Shown here: in pieces, positions 6,019 through 6,240 of the stretch
Numbering within the stretch: position 1 is the first letter of the stretch
Layout of the letters: the number at the start of each line of letters is the position of its first letter
NCBI GenBank assembly: GCA_903888815.1
Contig: CAISVC010000158.1
Coordinates: 1 to 6,240, forward strand
Reading direction: 5' to 3'
Length of the DNA stretch: 6,240 bases
Source of the DNA: an uncultured Fibrobacterota bacterium
GTDB lineage: Bacteria > Fibrobacterota > Chitinivibrionia > Chitinivibrionales > Chitinispirillaceae
The notes under the pieces: model-generated
The model's input: only the letters and a program-made list of their open reading frames with translations
Databases searched by the model: none
What the model was told of the DNA's origin: nothing
Program-made: the position numbers and the translations under genes

Positions 6019-6240
6019 TGGCCTCAGCCGGTGCTCCGCTTCGTCTTCGGCACACCCCTCTCTGCGGAAGTGTTCGTCTATGCCTGCTGTTGGCAGGCGC
6101 CTCACACTCCCGCAACGCTCACGCTAAGGAACAAATCGTTTAATAAAAACGCCAAATACTATGAAAACCTTCAATAACCTTCTCTCCTCATGTAATGTTG
6201 ACACCTTCAGATCAGGAGGCAAAGGCGGGCAGCACCAGAA
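6019..6240. other. Non-coding tail, possible interspersed repeat; no firm gene
   Basis: No plus-strand gene is visible. The first part (to about 6125) is GC-rich with short inverted repeats: GTGC at 6031-6034 against GCAC at 6050-6053, and a perfect 6-bp stem GCCTGC/GCAGGC at 6082-6098 with a TGTTG loop. It then turns AT-rich. The texture (short hairpins, low coding signal, abrupt composition change) is what intergenic repeat elements look like, but one copy cannot prove repetition. On the minus strand a frame is open from the right edge (6240) to a TAG at 6124-6126, 38 codons, too short to name. Confidence 0.3.
6082..6098. repeat. Short inverted repeat
   Basis: GCCTGC and GCAGGC pair perfectly around the 5-nt loop TGTTG. 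There is no T-tract after it on either strand. It may be part of a larger structured intergenic element with the hairpin at 6001-6018. Confidence 0.4.

Noticed and set aside
6198..6203. TTGACA resembling a -35 promoter box
   Set aside because: No -10-like hexamer stands at the expected distance (the bases about 17 nt downstream are GC-rich) and no start codon follows in the window.

Overview
The window carries six co-directional genes on the + strand (the first cut off by the window edge) followed by about 250 bases of non-coding tail. In order: a DUF502 membrane protein (5' end missing), recO (recombinational repair), a compact glycerol-3-phosphate-acyltransferase-like protein, a multidomain diadenylate cyclase, pgi (glucose-6-phosphate isomerase), and a small TIGR00725/SLOG-type nucleotide-binding protein. 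Gaps between genes run from 9 to about 60 nt and no internal promoter or terminator is evident, so this looks like one operon or read-through gene string whose promoter lies upstream of the window. A perfect 7-bp hairpin lies 9 nt after the last stop codon.

The DNA is moderately GC-rich by eye, genes are tightly packed, and Shine-Dalgarno sites precede four of the six genes. This is ordinary bacterial chromosome; there are no phage, transposon, CRISPR or defence genes. The gene set does not fix the phylum. A cyclase carrying a PTS-IIA-like domain and a short PlsB-like acyltransferase suggest a Gram-negative lineage outside the Proteobacteria, perhaps around Fibrobacterota or Spirochaetes; this is a weak inference.

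Functionally the cluster mixes membrane/lipid biology (DUF502, acyltransferase), DNA repair (RecO), second-messenger signalling (c-di-AMP synthesis) and central carbon metabolism (Pgi). The most interesting gene is the cyclase at 2678-4075. It joins an N-terminal PTS EIIA type-2-like domain, a pyruvate-kinase-C-terminal-like middle domain and a C-terminal DAC catalytic domain. The DAC motifs look intact, but the residue expected to be the phosphorylated histidine of the IIA domain is glutamine (Q66). This suggests a IIA fold recruited as a non-phosphorylatable sensor or interaction module for c-di-AMP synthesis, encoded directly before pgi.

The tail (5992-6240) holds the hairpin, a second short inverted repeat, and a GC-rich to AT-rich switch resembling an interspersed intergenic repeat. 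A short minus-strand open frame enters it from the right edge. No gene can be firmly supported there.
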